Source: Nectonema munidae (Eukaryota > Nematomorpha > Nectonematoida > Nectonematidae). Taken from it: a stretch of 64,000 bases of DNA. Shown here in pieces: positions 33,365 to 45,400 of this stretch (position 1 is the first letter of the stretch; each line of letters begins with the position of its first letter). The stretch lies in assembly GCA_030549495.1 (NCBI GenBank), contig JAUIRK010000921.1, positions 310,001 through 374,000 of the forward strand. The letters run 5' to 3'. The translations under genes were made by a program, and so were the position numbers. Below the pieces are notes generated by a model that made no database searches, was not told the origin of the DNA, and saw nothing but the letters and a program-made list of their open reading frames with translations.

Positions 33365-33527
33365 TCCATTGTCTGTTCTTTTCTGTTTTGTTCTGTCAAA
33401 TGTCTGTTCTGTCAAATGTCCGTTCGGTGAAAATGTACGTCGGCTAAATTTCCATTCGGTCATATGTCTGACGACCAAATGTCTGTCGGCCAATTGTGTT
33501 TCAAATGTCCGGGTACCGTATTTGAAT
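33365..33527 (-). repeat. GGACATTT-motif array, end of a foldback-like element
   Basis: On the minus strand the stretch opens GGTACCCGGACATTTGAAAC and continues with seven spaced CATTT or CATAT steps joined by GACCGAA / GGCCGACA linkers. The opening resembles the foldback-like ends at 13644 (GGTCCTCGGACATTTC) in layout and partly in sequence. The other end of the element was not identified. Confidence 0.45.
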
Positions 33528-33529
33528 TG

Positions 33530-34185
33530 TGTGTATTGGAAAGACTCATAAATTTACTTTGTCAGATTTTAGTTTGTATAATTTCATGCTGTCTTCAGCG
33601 GATAATTGGGCATGAGAAATGAAGCCGTCAAACAGGTTATAGATAATTTAACCCCTGATGACTGATCAGATGAAAATAAGAAAGGAGCATATTTGTCTTG
33701 GATAACCAGCAGCTCATAAATCCCGCTTCTTCAGTGAGATGTTTGACAAAAAAAATATCAAAAAACTTTTTTGAAATGATTGAGTGAGAAGATCATAAGT
33801 AGTGAAACGAAACATAAAAGACGTAGTAAAAGAGTTTTCGGATAACAAACAAGACATGGATTTATTCACAATGTAACACATGTATTGTCCATGGATAAAA
33901 ATTGTTATTTTCTTGTTCATCATGATATAACTACACAAAAATAATCATTCAATAAGTTTAGATTTCGGTTTTGAGCTCTCAATATTGATTTACTGATGTT
34001 TTCATAACTACATGAAGGTTGCTTGATTTCCCTCTGAACTATAATGAATCTTTATGTGTACAAATCAAAGCTATTTTACTAAAAAAATAGATAATATTAA
34101 TCATTTTATATAACATATCGTTGATTACAATATCTTTTATTTAAAATAACAAAAATACAACATAAAACACCTACTTCAAAAGTAA
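33530..34185. other. Spacer, nothing recognised
   Basis: AT-rich sequence between the gypsy-type fossil's 3' side and the minus-strand multicopy-family relic. No feature could be supported. Confidence 0.35.
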
Positions 34186-34189
34186 TTTT

Positions 34190-35570
34190 TTTACGCGATT
34201 GGTGATTGTGTTTTACTATGCTTTCAAGAAGAAGATTCGAGATATAATCGCCCATCATACTTTCGCTATATTGTCCATTGTAGCGTTCCTCAAAAGATCT
34301 AACATGTTGGTGAAATCTTTCACCTTGTTCTTCTGATTAGTCTCCCATATTCTTTTTGAAATTATCAAGATGGGTTTCAAGTACATGCAATTTTAGTGAC
34401 ATCCAAAAACCCATATTTCGATAAGTCTCAACAAGTTCTTCAACCATTTCTCTGAAGTTATTGGACTTATGATTTCCAAGAAAATTTTTAACTAATGAAG
34501 CTTTCCAAACCGCTCGTTCAAGCTTAACTTGATATGTAAGGGTGTCATTAAAATCTTAGTTGGATCAACAAGCTGTTTCTGCTTTACGTTACAAGTTCCT
34601 ATGTCATATTCACTTCTTGGCAACCAATTTCTTTTTTCGTAGTGAAGAGCTGTATTACGGCTGTCCCACAGACATAAATATCATGGATATTTAGTGAAGC
34701 CTCCTTGAAGCCCCATCAATAAGCTAATCATCTTGAAGTCACCAATGATCTCCCAACCAAATTCTTCGTATTTCAACGTAACCCAGTAATGTTTAAACGT
34801 TATTGTGATCTTCTTTCATTTGAACTGAAAGAGCAAGAGTAATTGATGGCCATTCATTTGTGTTATGTAAAACAGCTTTATGGCTTTTAGATGAGCTGTC
34901 AATGAAGAGTCGCCAGTTAAAAGTGTTACATGCAACATCCATAGCTTTGAAAAGTCCTCTTACATCGTTACAGTAGCATAATCAATCTTTTAGTGTAAAA
35001 AACACTGAAAATTAGCGATGACGTTCTCTTTGAGAAGTAATTTTGACACTTATGTGCAGTAAATCCCATTGCTTCAATCAAGAAATAAGAAGTTCAGAAC
35101 TAGATTTCGTCAAAGCCATTTCTCTGATTAGATCATTGATATCCCCTTGATTTGGGTAGTATGGACATCCTTCATCTTTTCTTAGATGTTGAAAGTTTGA
35201 AGAAGTTGATGCACTTTGCTGATCTTCTGAATCATCGCAACTCGTATCTGATGAAAAGTATGAATACATTGATGACGGCTGTGGTACAAGAAAGTCTGTT
35301 GTATTATGAAGAACAGGAGCAATAGATGAAGGAATACTAGGAAACTCAATGGGAGGCGCGTTCTTTCCTTTTCTCCTTTTTGTTTTTGAAAAATATTCAT
35401 GGCTGACATATTCAAAGCTTTTGAATGGGTTGTTTTGTCGCTTTTGTGTTTTTTTCCACCAGAAAATGTCGGCACATCAAAAATATCAGCGAGGCAAATA
35501 ATGACCGCCATGTAGACGCTTTGCCAGATTGACTGGCCGAAACGGATATCTGTATGATCATAACAAAGTC
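34190..35570 (-). pseudogene. Relic of a multicopy arthropod-type gene family of unknown function
   Basis: Minus-strand segments in order include DINDLIREMALTKSSSELL, NWRLFIDSSSKSHKAVLH, ITLALSVQMKEDHNNV, EIIGDFKMISLLMGLQGGF, VDPTKILMTPLHIKLSLN, MGFWMSLKLHVLETHL, SEEQGERFHQHVRSFEERY and QYSESMMGDYI. I remember this order of motifs from many near-identical uncharacterised predicted proteins in arthropod and other invertebrate genomes, which suggests amplification by or within a mobile element. The carrier class is unknown to me, so I treat it as a fossil: it is broken, with several breaks, and no termini were found. It is followed convergently by a hAT relic on the other strand. Confidence 0.65.
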
Positions 35571-35689
35571 AACTATCATACAACTGCAAAACTTGCTTCC
35601 CAGGAATTCGGGCTCGGCACCTCTCAACCAGCATTTGCAGTGGACTATCAGTTGAGTTCTGACCTGTCAAAAAAGGAGACAATCGAATG

Positions 35690-36630
35690 ATTATAAAGAA
35701 CATCACTGACGTGATTTTTCTGTGTTGTAGAATGGGACTGCCCTTGCAGGAATATAGAGATGATGGTCATTTAGATCCTCCAGTATCAAATAATAACATT
35801 GTCACAGACGAGGGTTGTTTCTGTTCAATAATTTAGTTGTATTCCCTAGCCAGCACAAAATTCTTTAATCATCTCTCAAAAACAGCTGAAAATGCTACAA
35901 ACCTATCAAAAACTAAGAATAATGAACTTATATCATGTATGGCAACTGTGATTCGGAGGAAAATTTCTGAAAAGATTTGTAAAGCAAAGCTAATGAGGCA
36001 AATGATCTGTCACATAAAAGTCAACTTTCTGTCACTATGCGTTACATAAAGAATAATGTTCTCATACAAAGCTTTTTGGAATTTCTGAATCCAGATTCAT
36101 TGACTTGCATTGTTTTTATTGACTTACAACAAAAATATTTCGTGTGTTGGAACGTCTTGGTCTAGGATCCTTTCTTAGATGGCATAATTTCTCAAATGGA
36201 TGACTGATTAGGAAACCACTATGTTAGTGTTCTTTTTCTTGGTGGGTTACTACTGCAATTTGGCAGAAAATTGAATTTAATGCTGTTAAAGAAGGTATTA
36301 TGCAGTATTGTAAAAAGATAAATGGCTACTTGGATGAATTAGAAATGGAATTTGAAACGTGCAAGACCTTTTGAAAATCAACACCTGATTTTCCCCATCA
36401 TTGCACCTCCGATATGTGATGTATAGTTTTATCCAAACATCCATCTACTTCTAATTATCTTTTCCACTTTGCCAGTCTCTTCAGTTACTGCTGAGAGTAA
36501 ATTTTGAGTCCTCAAATACTTAAAGTCATATCTTCGCTCCACTATGGTTGAAGATGGTCTCAATAGGCTCGTAAAATTATTTGCTCTTCAGCAAAGAAAA
36601 ATCCACAGGTAAAATCTAACTATCTTTAAT
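35690..36630 (+). pseudogene. hAT transposase relic (TTF/ZMYM-like type)
   Basis: Plus-strand pieces match this transposase class in order: RMGLPLQEYRDDGHLDPP (family: GLPLRGHRDD), HLSKTAENATNLSKTKNNEL with SCMATVIRRKISEKI, a stretch near 36240-36380 ending EFETCKTF, and the C-terminal dimerisation region LPVSSVTAESKF followed by YLKSYLRSTMVEDGLNRL (family: TATAERSFS...LRSTM). It is broken by several stops and frame changes, and its central part is mostly deleted. No terminal inverted repeats were located. Confidence 0.65.
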
Positions 36631-36719
36631 TCTGCTACTTTTACATATTGGAGTATTTTTTAGTACTTTATTAAATAATAATCAATTGCTGAATCTTCCA
36701 CTGGTATAAAGTATAGAAG

Positions 36720-36985
36720 AAATGACGTAGAGACTACCAGCCGATAACAAATTTGTAGTCAAAATGATAGAGGTCCTATCGAGATACCTAATTTACTGAC
36801 AAATGAAATATTTTGAGTGAATTAAACACCTAAACTTGGTTTATTGAATAAATTAACAAAATAATTACCAGAGACTGCAAGTAGAATTTATTTTGTAGTT
36901 TTTGACATTGATTGACAGGTTTAATCTATTTTTTGACACGATTTTCATAAAAAAATAAGCATCTTATTAAATTGGGCATATATTA
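36720..36985 (+). repeat. Dispersed repeat, copy B
   Basis: Matches 26820-27100 in the same orientation (GAAATATTTTGAGTGAATTA, ACACCTA, AATAATTACCAGAGA, TTGACATTGATTGACAGG), at about 85% by eye. It has no adjoining array, so it is a stray piece of the family that built the piggyBac-like element. Confidence 0.7.
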
Positions 36986-37049
36986 ATGTATCTTCGAAGA
37001 TTTTCCTGTTCTTTTGTAACGAGACACTCTATGAGAAAGCTATATCATC

Positions 37050-40000
37050 TTTGCATAAAGTCTTTGTAAAAAGATCCAATCCAATGGCTTCCTGATACAG
37101 TCTTCTCACTGAAAAACAAAAACTGGTGAGTGTCTCAAAGCTTTCATCCAAAGTCTACAACAACTCTCCCACGATTGCAAATTTGAAAATAAATTCGCTG
37201 AAGAAAATAGTCAAGAAGTCTTATTTGTAGCCCTTATACAAGGCATTTCTTCATCCTTGATCCGTACTAGAATTCTTGAGAAAAGTGACATCAACCTACA
37301 TTCCACTACCGATATCGCTATGACCCTTACAGTGGCTGAAGAAGAAGCAGTACACTTCCAAAATCCCATCTTGAATGCTACCTCGATAAAACATAGTAAT
37401 GAGTCTGAACCTCCCTTGCGTGAATCAGAAAAATATTGCTCAAGTTCTACGGATATAAGACGGCTTCCTAAACAACGCTCCTGCTACTTTTGTGGATATT
37501 CCTGGTACCCACGTTTTAAGTGTTCGGCTCGTGATTTGGAATGTAGTCTATGCAAGAAACCTGGACACTTCTCCCGAGTTTGTCGTTCCATCTCTCGTCC
37601 AAAAGAAAAGAAAGGTTCTAAATTTTCTGCTTCCTTACTTTCATCATCACGCTAGAATCTCCATACTAATCTCAGCTCCGCCTGTCACATGGTTTAATTA
37701 AATCAACATCGTTAAAGCAAATACTTTGATTGACACTGGTTCTTCAAACAGTTTCATTCATCCAAGAATTGTAAGATCATTTCAATTGAAGTTTCATGAT
37801 TCATCGCTTTCTGTTGGACTAGCTGCTGCTTCTCACGTTGTGGTATCTACAGGAAATACTTTTGCTAATATTTCTTTAAGTAACAAAATAGGGATACTAA
37901 GTTATACGTGCTACCTAATCTAATTACTGGTTTAGTATTAAGAGAAGATTTAAACCAACTCATTCTAAAGTTTGCTTTAATTTTGGAGGTTTTAAGACCT
38001 AACCTGATCGTATATGTGCTTTAAGTTCTTTCAAGTGCGTAAGTCCTTCTCTTTTCACTAAATTAAACACGGAGTGCCACCCAATCGCTTCTAAATCTCG
38101 GAAATATAATGACGAAGATTTGAAATTTATAGAACATAAAGTTGTGCGAATGCTAGATGAAGAGATAATAGAGCCCTCAATTAGTTCCTGGAGGGCTCAA
38201 GTAATAGTTGTAAAAAATGAACAAAAAAAGAAACTAGTAATAGATTATTCTAGAACGATTAATACATTCACAATGCTCGACATTTATCCACTACCTGATA
38301 TTAACGAAATGATTAAATCTTTTTCTAAATATAAAGTGCTTAGTACAGTAGATTTACAATCAGCCTATCATTAAGTTTGTCTAAAAGACGAAGACAGACA
38401 TTACACTGCCTTCCAAGCTAACAATGCACTTCATCAGTTCAAAAGAATCCCGTTTGCACTAACAAACGGAGTAGCCTGTTATTAAAGAATAATATGATAA
38501 CATGATTAAAGATGAACAGCTAAAAGATATGTATGCTTATTTGGATAACATCACGATTTGCGGATACGATCGAGAAATTCTTAAAGCTTCTTCTAAGCTT
38601 AATCTCACACTAAATAAGCAAAAAAGTGTTTTCATTACTCGCTCTCTTTGCCTTCTTGGTTGTTTAATAGAAAATGGGCAAATAAGACTTCATCCTGAAA
38701 GATCCAGATCCATTCGAGTGTTAAAGGTTCATGAAGCACCGATTAAATTAGAAAGAGTTAAATGTTCAGTTATTATCCTAAATGGATTTATAAATTTTCT
38801 GAATTAATTAACCCGTAAATTTGTGCTAGTTTTCCTCTTGGTAAAGAACAAATTGATGCTTTCAATGAGATAAAAAATAAGATTTTGAATTCTGTAATTT
38901 GGGCTATAGATCGTAAGACTTTTTTAAAGTTCAAACAGACGCTAGCGACAAAACCATATCAGCAGTTCTCCATCAAGAATGATGACCTGTCGCATTCTTT
39001 TCAAAGACTCTTTCAGGCAGTGAGAAGAACTATCCTACCATAGAGAAAGAAGCTCTTGCGATCATTGAGAGCTTGGAGCACTGGCGGCATTATCTAGTAG
39101 GTAAATTTTTCATTTTGTGACAGATCAAAAATCGGTCTCTTTTATGCTCAACCAAAAACAAACTAACAAAATCAAACGAGAAGATTTTAAGATCGATACT
39201 CGAATTTTCCAGCTATCACTTTGACATAGAACATAAATCTGCTAAGTTGAACGTTGCTGCAGGCGCTCTCTCTTGACTTTGATCAAGACAATCATCCTGC
39301 CATCCGATTGAAAACCTTCATCTCCTTCATTCAAAATTAGCTCATCCTGGGGTCACACCTGCTTTTTTTAGAAGTAGGAATTTACTATGTTTTGTTGCAG
39401 AAGTCCACGTCTATGTTCCGAATGTCCTGTGTGGTGTTGGATCAAGTCAAGTTTCGCTAAAGTTGAAGAAACAATGATAAAGGCTACAAGACCATGGCAG
39501 CGACCGAATTTGGACTTCAGAAGACCCTACCAAGTGCTACACATAATAAATATGGTGTGGTGGTTGTCGACGAGTTTTCGCGATTCCCTTTTGCCTTGCC
39601 TTGCAGTGACACATCGTTTACGACTTTGTTGAAGTAATTAACCTGTTTTTTCGTATTTGCACTGCCAAATTACGTTCATTCTGATCGCGGAAATGGCTTC
39701 ATAAGTGAACAGTTTCACAACTTTTTGAAATCTCATTATGTTGTACCTATTAGAACTATTCCTTACAACCCGGCTGGAAATTGTCAGTCTGAGAGATTTG
39801 TAGGAAGTATATGGAAATCTATCCTACTAACTCTGAAATCTAGGAATCAAAATGTAGCCCATTGGGAAGATCCCCGATGCGCTACATTAGTCCAGGACTT
39901 TAATTAATACTTCAACAAATTTTCACCATATGATTTAATCTTTAAATTTTCTAGAAAAACTTCCACTTGAGCAGCTGTACCACAATGGCTCTTATCTCCA

Positions 40001-40250
40001 TGCAAAGGTTTACTGAAAATTGGTAAAAACACGAACGACATATTTAGGACTTGACACAGGGAAAGACACTTGGTTTAGGCTCCTGGCAGTGGTGACGTTG
40101 TATGGCAAGTAAATAGTGAAAAGCAGTTGACTCAAAATCTCAACTCTGATTGTTCTGAACAAGAAAATCCAACTTCTGAAGATGTTGTCTCAATCCCTCA
40201 AGAACCGAATTATGATGATTACAGAAAGGAGGTGGAAAAATTTAAACTTT
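37050..40250 (+). mobile_element. Ty3/gypsy-type LTR retrotransposon fossil
   Basis: Plus-strand remnants in order: Gag (about 37050-37660) with zinc knuckles near 37480-37590, a retropepsin with an IDTGSSNSFIH motif (37729), reverse transcriptase (about 38120-38800) with YPLPDI and VDLQSAYH landmarks, RNase H (about 38900-39280) and integrase (about 39300-39910), then a tail to about 40250. The order protease-RT-RNase H-integrase places it in Ty3/gypsy. LTRs were not recognised. It is broken by many changes and looks old. It differs in sequence and base composition from the fossil at 29840. Confidence 0.8.
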
Positions 40251-40648
40251 GAAATTTAATACCACGATTAGAAAGTTAATTGTAGTAAACCTTATCAAAA
40301 AACATATTAAACAAATATATTTTGATTTATTTATATCAAAATCAAACACAAGGCAATTTTTCTTATAAAAAAGTTAATGAATCGCTTTTATAAACAGGGA
40401 TAAAAGACGATATGAATTGTGTTATTGTGATTTAAAGTTACAAGGGGTTGTTTCAAGTCTTTATGCTTTTATAGTTTTGGTAAATAGTGTCTAAAAATTC
40501 TGAAGTGTTGTCTCTTCTTTCCAACTTCTTGAGGTTTTAGAAGATTTAATAGAAAATTTTTTATTTGTATTTTAAATGATCAAAGTATTTAAAGTTTGTT
40601 AGAATTGCTTTGTTGTTTTTAATTTTTTTGTGGATTTCTCTGTCTACT

Positions 40649-42055
40649 TTGCATCACCAACGCATATCGTACTACTTCCACACAATGCCTAGAAATTCTA
40701 ACTAACACCCTACCATTACAACTTCAACTTAAAAAAACTATTATTAAGCGCTTCATCTTGACATACAACAACTTAATTCCCCCATTTCATCCGATCACAC
40801 CTCACCACAATACTCCATCCTATTCTTTCTACTCACATCTATTAGCAAAATACGCTCCAAATATTGCTAACTACCTAGTTCATCCCTCGATACACCCATC
40901 TCTTTTAACTCACCCATCTGCACAAAACCCTCTCAAAACATCCATATGCAAAAATAAATTTTTTGCAAAACAATCAATTTCATACCTTCGCTCTACTTCT
41001 TCACCAACCTCCCTACGCATCTTCACAGACGCCTCAAAGAAGTCCCTAAGTACCTCCTTTGCTTACGCCTTCTTCAAAGGCTCTTCCACTAGCCCCTTTT
41101 ACACCCATCGATCCCAATTAAATCCTCTACTCTCAATCCTCGAATGCGAAATCTTTAGCCTTTTACACGCCTGCACTACAATCACTAACAACATTAACCA
41201 CTTCCTTTCCCACTTTACTACAATCCATTTCTATACCGATGCACAAAACATAATCCACGATCTCTCTTTATCACACAACATCCCATTTCCCTCCTTTCAA
41301 CTCGCCTCCTCCCTAATCAATCTTACCAAACATTTCCACATACACCTATGTTGGTGCCCTGCTCATCTAAACATACCAGAAAACTCCCTCGTAGACTACT
41401 TAGCCTCAAACTTACACCTAACCTCCCACATTCCTCTCAACTCCCTACCGCTCAAAACTTTTCTAACACACATTCACTTATCCACTCTAGAAGAATGGCA
41501 GATTTCCATATCTTCATCTCAAAATGCACTAATATCCTCTTTACCACACATCAGCACAATTCACACAACTTTCAAAAACAAAAAATTTACACCACCTCGT
41601 TCAACCATTCGTTGGCTATCAGGCCATTGCCCATGCAAAGCATATCTTTTCCGAATTAAAGTAAGCGAAAATCCATACTGTCGTTTCGGATGCGACACAA
41701 TAGAAACGCCATACCACCTCATATTCACATGTCAAATCTTCTCTTATCATCGCCAAGATCTTCTATTTCGCTGCCTTTCTTTACTTAACAGATCTCCAAC
41801 AACACTCTCAGATCTTCTGTTACACCCAACACTACTAAAATCCCTAGCAACCCTCATTGACACCATTGAAACAACTCTCACCACCGTCGATAACCCTATA
41901 ACAAACTAATCTGCTTTTCTCTTCTACTTTTAGGACAACCTACCTCTACCAACATCTGCATCTTCCTTAACCAACTCTCAAGCTTACGCGAGCATATCAG
42001 CTCACGCTGGAAAGTGCTTTGAAATCCACCTACCTACCTACCTACCTATCTTCAT
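40649..42055 (+). mobile_element. LINE, 5'-truncated, I/R1/Loner-like type with RNase H
   Basis: One frame stays open from about 40649 to the stop at 41907-41909, about 419 codons, with no break. It begins inside the reverse transcriptase thumb (AYRTTSTQCLEILTNTLPL). An RNase H domain follows with acidic residues in FTDASKK, LECEIFSLLHA and HFYTDAQ, then WCPAHLNIPENSLVDYLA. The C-terminal zinc motif common in such LINEs ends the protein (WLSGHCPCKAYLFR, CRFGCDTIETPYHLIFTC). The 3' UTR (to about 42048) ends with CCTACC repeats. The coding strand is very poor in G. An intact frame despite truncation argues for a young insertion. Confidence 0.8.
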
Positions 42056-42370
42056 TATGAAAATTAAAATTAATTTTTTGAAAACAATTATAATCTATTT
42101 TTTTTTATAAATGTCTACAAATTTTGTATTTTGATTTAGTGTTTTTGATTATTTTTTTAAAATTTCTATACAATTGAATTTTTTCACTTCATCTTAATAA
42201 ATAAAAATAACCTAAAATCAAAAAAAAGTTAGAAGGACAATTTTTTTAGAGAAAGGGTATTTCCCATTGTTTTTAGTTCTAAGTTTGTTTCTTGATTCAT
42301 AGAAATAGAATTTACCAAAAATTGTTTTCACTCAAAAATTTTTATTTTTAATATTCAGTATGAATGAATC

Positions 42371-42376
42371 TTTATT
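42371..42376 (-). promoter_or_regulatory. Poly(A) signal of the collagen gene
   Basis: AATAAA on the minus strand, about 70 nt beyond the collagen stop codon at 42445-42447, a normal distance for a short 3' UTR. Confidence 0.65.
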
Positions 42377-42444
42377 GAAAACAGAAGTTGGTAAATGAAA
42401 GAAAATGCATAAAATGTTGTTGAGTAATTTTTTTGATTTAAGCT

Positions 42445-45400
42445 TTATCTGGTGCAAACTACACACGATATTTCCAAGCCATTGGGATAGACATCGCAAG
42501 GCAAATTTCCACACTCGCTTTCCACGATGTACAATGTTGAAGCTCCATCACTCGAATCCGGGAATGATTCGCCTTCAGCGTCTTTATCCACACAGATGTA
42601 CGAAGTTCGAGCATCCTTCACTGACGCTGCCATCAAAAATCCTTCGTATTCGTAGTGCCAGTCTTGCGGACATCTAAACATTAGGGTGAATAAAGTCGCA
42701 CCAATTTTGAGCATGCAACATATTTTACCCAAGAAAGTTCAAGGAACATTCATAAGAATTTTATTAAACGTATAAAAAGGAAAAACAATTTTCTAGGTAT
42801 CACCAGATCAGACCGTTACAATACAATAGGCATCGCATTACAAAGTGATGTAAGCACTTTAACGCTGATTTTGACTATTCAATTGAATAGACACAAAAAA
42901 TTTCTAGACATACCTACATTTTTACATACATACATACATTAAATTGGAATACATAACAATACATGCATATTCACATTAGACACCCATACACTGAAATACT
43001 TAAATTTCAAAAACAGCGGTATAGCCATGGAATGAGGTCGAGAGTGGTGTAAAAGTGAACTTTTAAAAAATCTCAATTTTTGAACAAAGTTCATAGTTTA
43101 TATCAGTTTTTATTTATTTTTGAACAACAATAATGCTCATATGTTCTTTAAGATTTTGAAATCGACTCCAAATGTAAAGGTAAATGAAAAGGAGACACAA
43201 TTTGCCTAACAATAAAATATAATAAAATAAAGTCTCTTGTAACAAATTAGGGATAGTGAAACCATATTTGCCAACATTTTAAATTCTTCATATGATATTT
43301 AAGTTTATAAGCTGTAAAGCTTATTAAAATATTAAAAAAAAGGAATATTACAAAAAAGTACAAATGTGTATATAGAGAGAGTATATAATATTTTTTTATA
43401 AAAAATATAAATAGATTCAAATTTATTAAACAATTTTTTATTATAAAATAAATATGCTTTTTTAGCAGCATTGCGTTGTTCAAGTTTAAATTGATAACAA
43501 GTGTTAATCTCTGTTGTGATGTTAGTATGCTTTTTTGCGTTCAGTCTGGATCTTTTTTAACCTTACGGAAATTTTTACAATCAATCTTTCAATTTGAAAT
43601 AGATTTTTATAAAATAATAAATTAATCTTTTACACAAATAGAGAAATTTTTTACACTTTTTTTAAATCGAGATTTTGATAAATTTTTTATCCCGAAATCA
43701 GGCACTCGCTTGAAGTGTCTAAATCGATATAATCCGCCTAAAATCGAATAAATTAGCATGTATGGTGAACTTGGATTGCAAAGATTAAATAAAGGAAAAA
43801 AAATAATTCAAAATATTAAAAAAATTATAAAATATTGCATTTTTGATTGTCTTAGTTAAGTTTGCTTTAATTTCATTTTCTCATTACACTTCTTATTCTC
43901 GTCTATATAGTTGTGACAACATTTTTGAAAAGCAACACTTGATTGAAGGAGAACAATTATGAAGAATGAGGGGTTTCTGTGATTAACCAGTCAAAAAAGT
44001 GTAACTTACATGAAGTCTCCAGGAATCATGATGTGCGTGTTACGATTGACATGACAAACAGCACATAAAGCGGTTTTGTCCGTCAATTCTTGCGTAGTGA
44101 AAGGATTGCTATCTCTGGCGACTTTGTAGAGGGAGCCACAAATTTTGGATTTTGAGTCGAATTCATCTGTGTACTTGTTGTAAGAGATATCTTTCGGCAG
44201 GCATTCATAATCTCCACCACTTCCAGTATAGAAGAAATGTCCACTGGCAACGTAGCCTATCACAAAAGTTTATTAAAATAGGTAGAAGCGCCAGATATAA
44301 AATTGCAAGAGCTTTTTAAGCCTACTTTCGCTCAAACTCCCCTGAAAGTTTTAAATCTGATATATATTGCCTTCAAAGTTATTGATGAAATAATTTCAAA
44401 CTTAGATAATTGGGGGAGGGGGTAGGTCTCTATGATGAAATCTTAGCCCCCTAATTAAATAAGTGTTAATAACCAAAAAATCTTTATGAATGATAAGTAA
44501 ATCGGAATTATGTTGAATCAACCCTATTCGTGACGTTTATTTTGGGCTTCCTTTTTTATTAAAATATAGAATATTTTTACAAAATTCTCAAATGAACCCA
44601 CTAAATAATTAATTGCGAATCTGATCGTATGATTTATTTTTCATGAAAGTCAATCAAACATGTCAACAATTGATCAAACATATCACTCAAGGGCCAATAT
44701 ATGAACTTAAAAAAAAGGGTGAAACCCAAAACATCTAGTTCTAAAATAGCTTATCCAAAAGAGCTTGTTCAAAACAGCTAGTTCCAAAATAGCTAGTATC
44801 CAATATAGCTAGTTCCATAATAGCTAGTATACCAAAATAGCTAGTTTAAAAATAACTGATTTTAAAATAGTGTAACAAAATACGAATTTCCCATTATTCT
44901 TGTAATATTCAAATAACAAAACCTTGCTTTATGAATTTTAAATAGATTGTATTTATTTTTTAACTTTCTCTATAAAAGTTTTGAGGTTGATGTTAGCACA
45001 CACAACCTCCTTTTTAATGTTATATAAATTTTAAATAAAGTATATCAAATAAAGTATACTTTTTTAAACCTAGAAATCGAAATCTTCCCAAGAGAACAGA
45101 TTCCAATTATTTTTATAGTGAATAGGAATAATCTCCGTTTTCTTTTAAAAGATAGCTTAGGACATTGCATAGTATAGGATATATGAAACAATTCTATGTG
45201 GGGTGGTGGTCGATGTGAAGACAAATGTTCTATGGAGGGGTCGACGGGTAAAAAGTTTACCGATCCCTGCTAGAGGGATGTCCAACCTTTTTTCTGATTG
45301 GCCAATTTTAAATTTTACTTACCATTACAGGGCCGTCAGTAATGATCTTAATTTTTAAAAAGTTAAAATATAAAACTTTATTCACACAAAATGAATAAGT

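Noticed and set aside
40758-41909. 383-codon host gene
   Set aside because: The frame holds LINE RNase H and zinc motifs and continues upstream into reverse transcriptase sequence.
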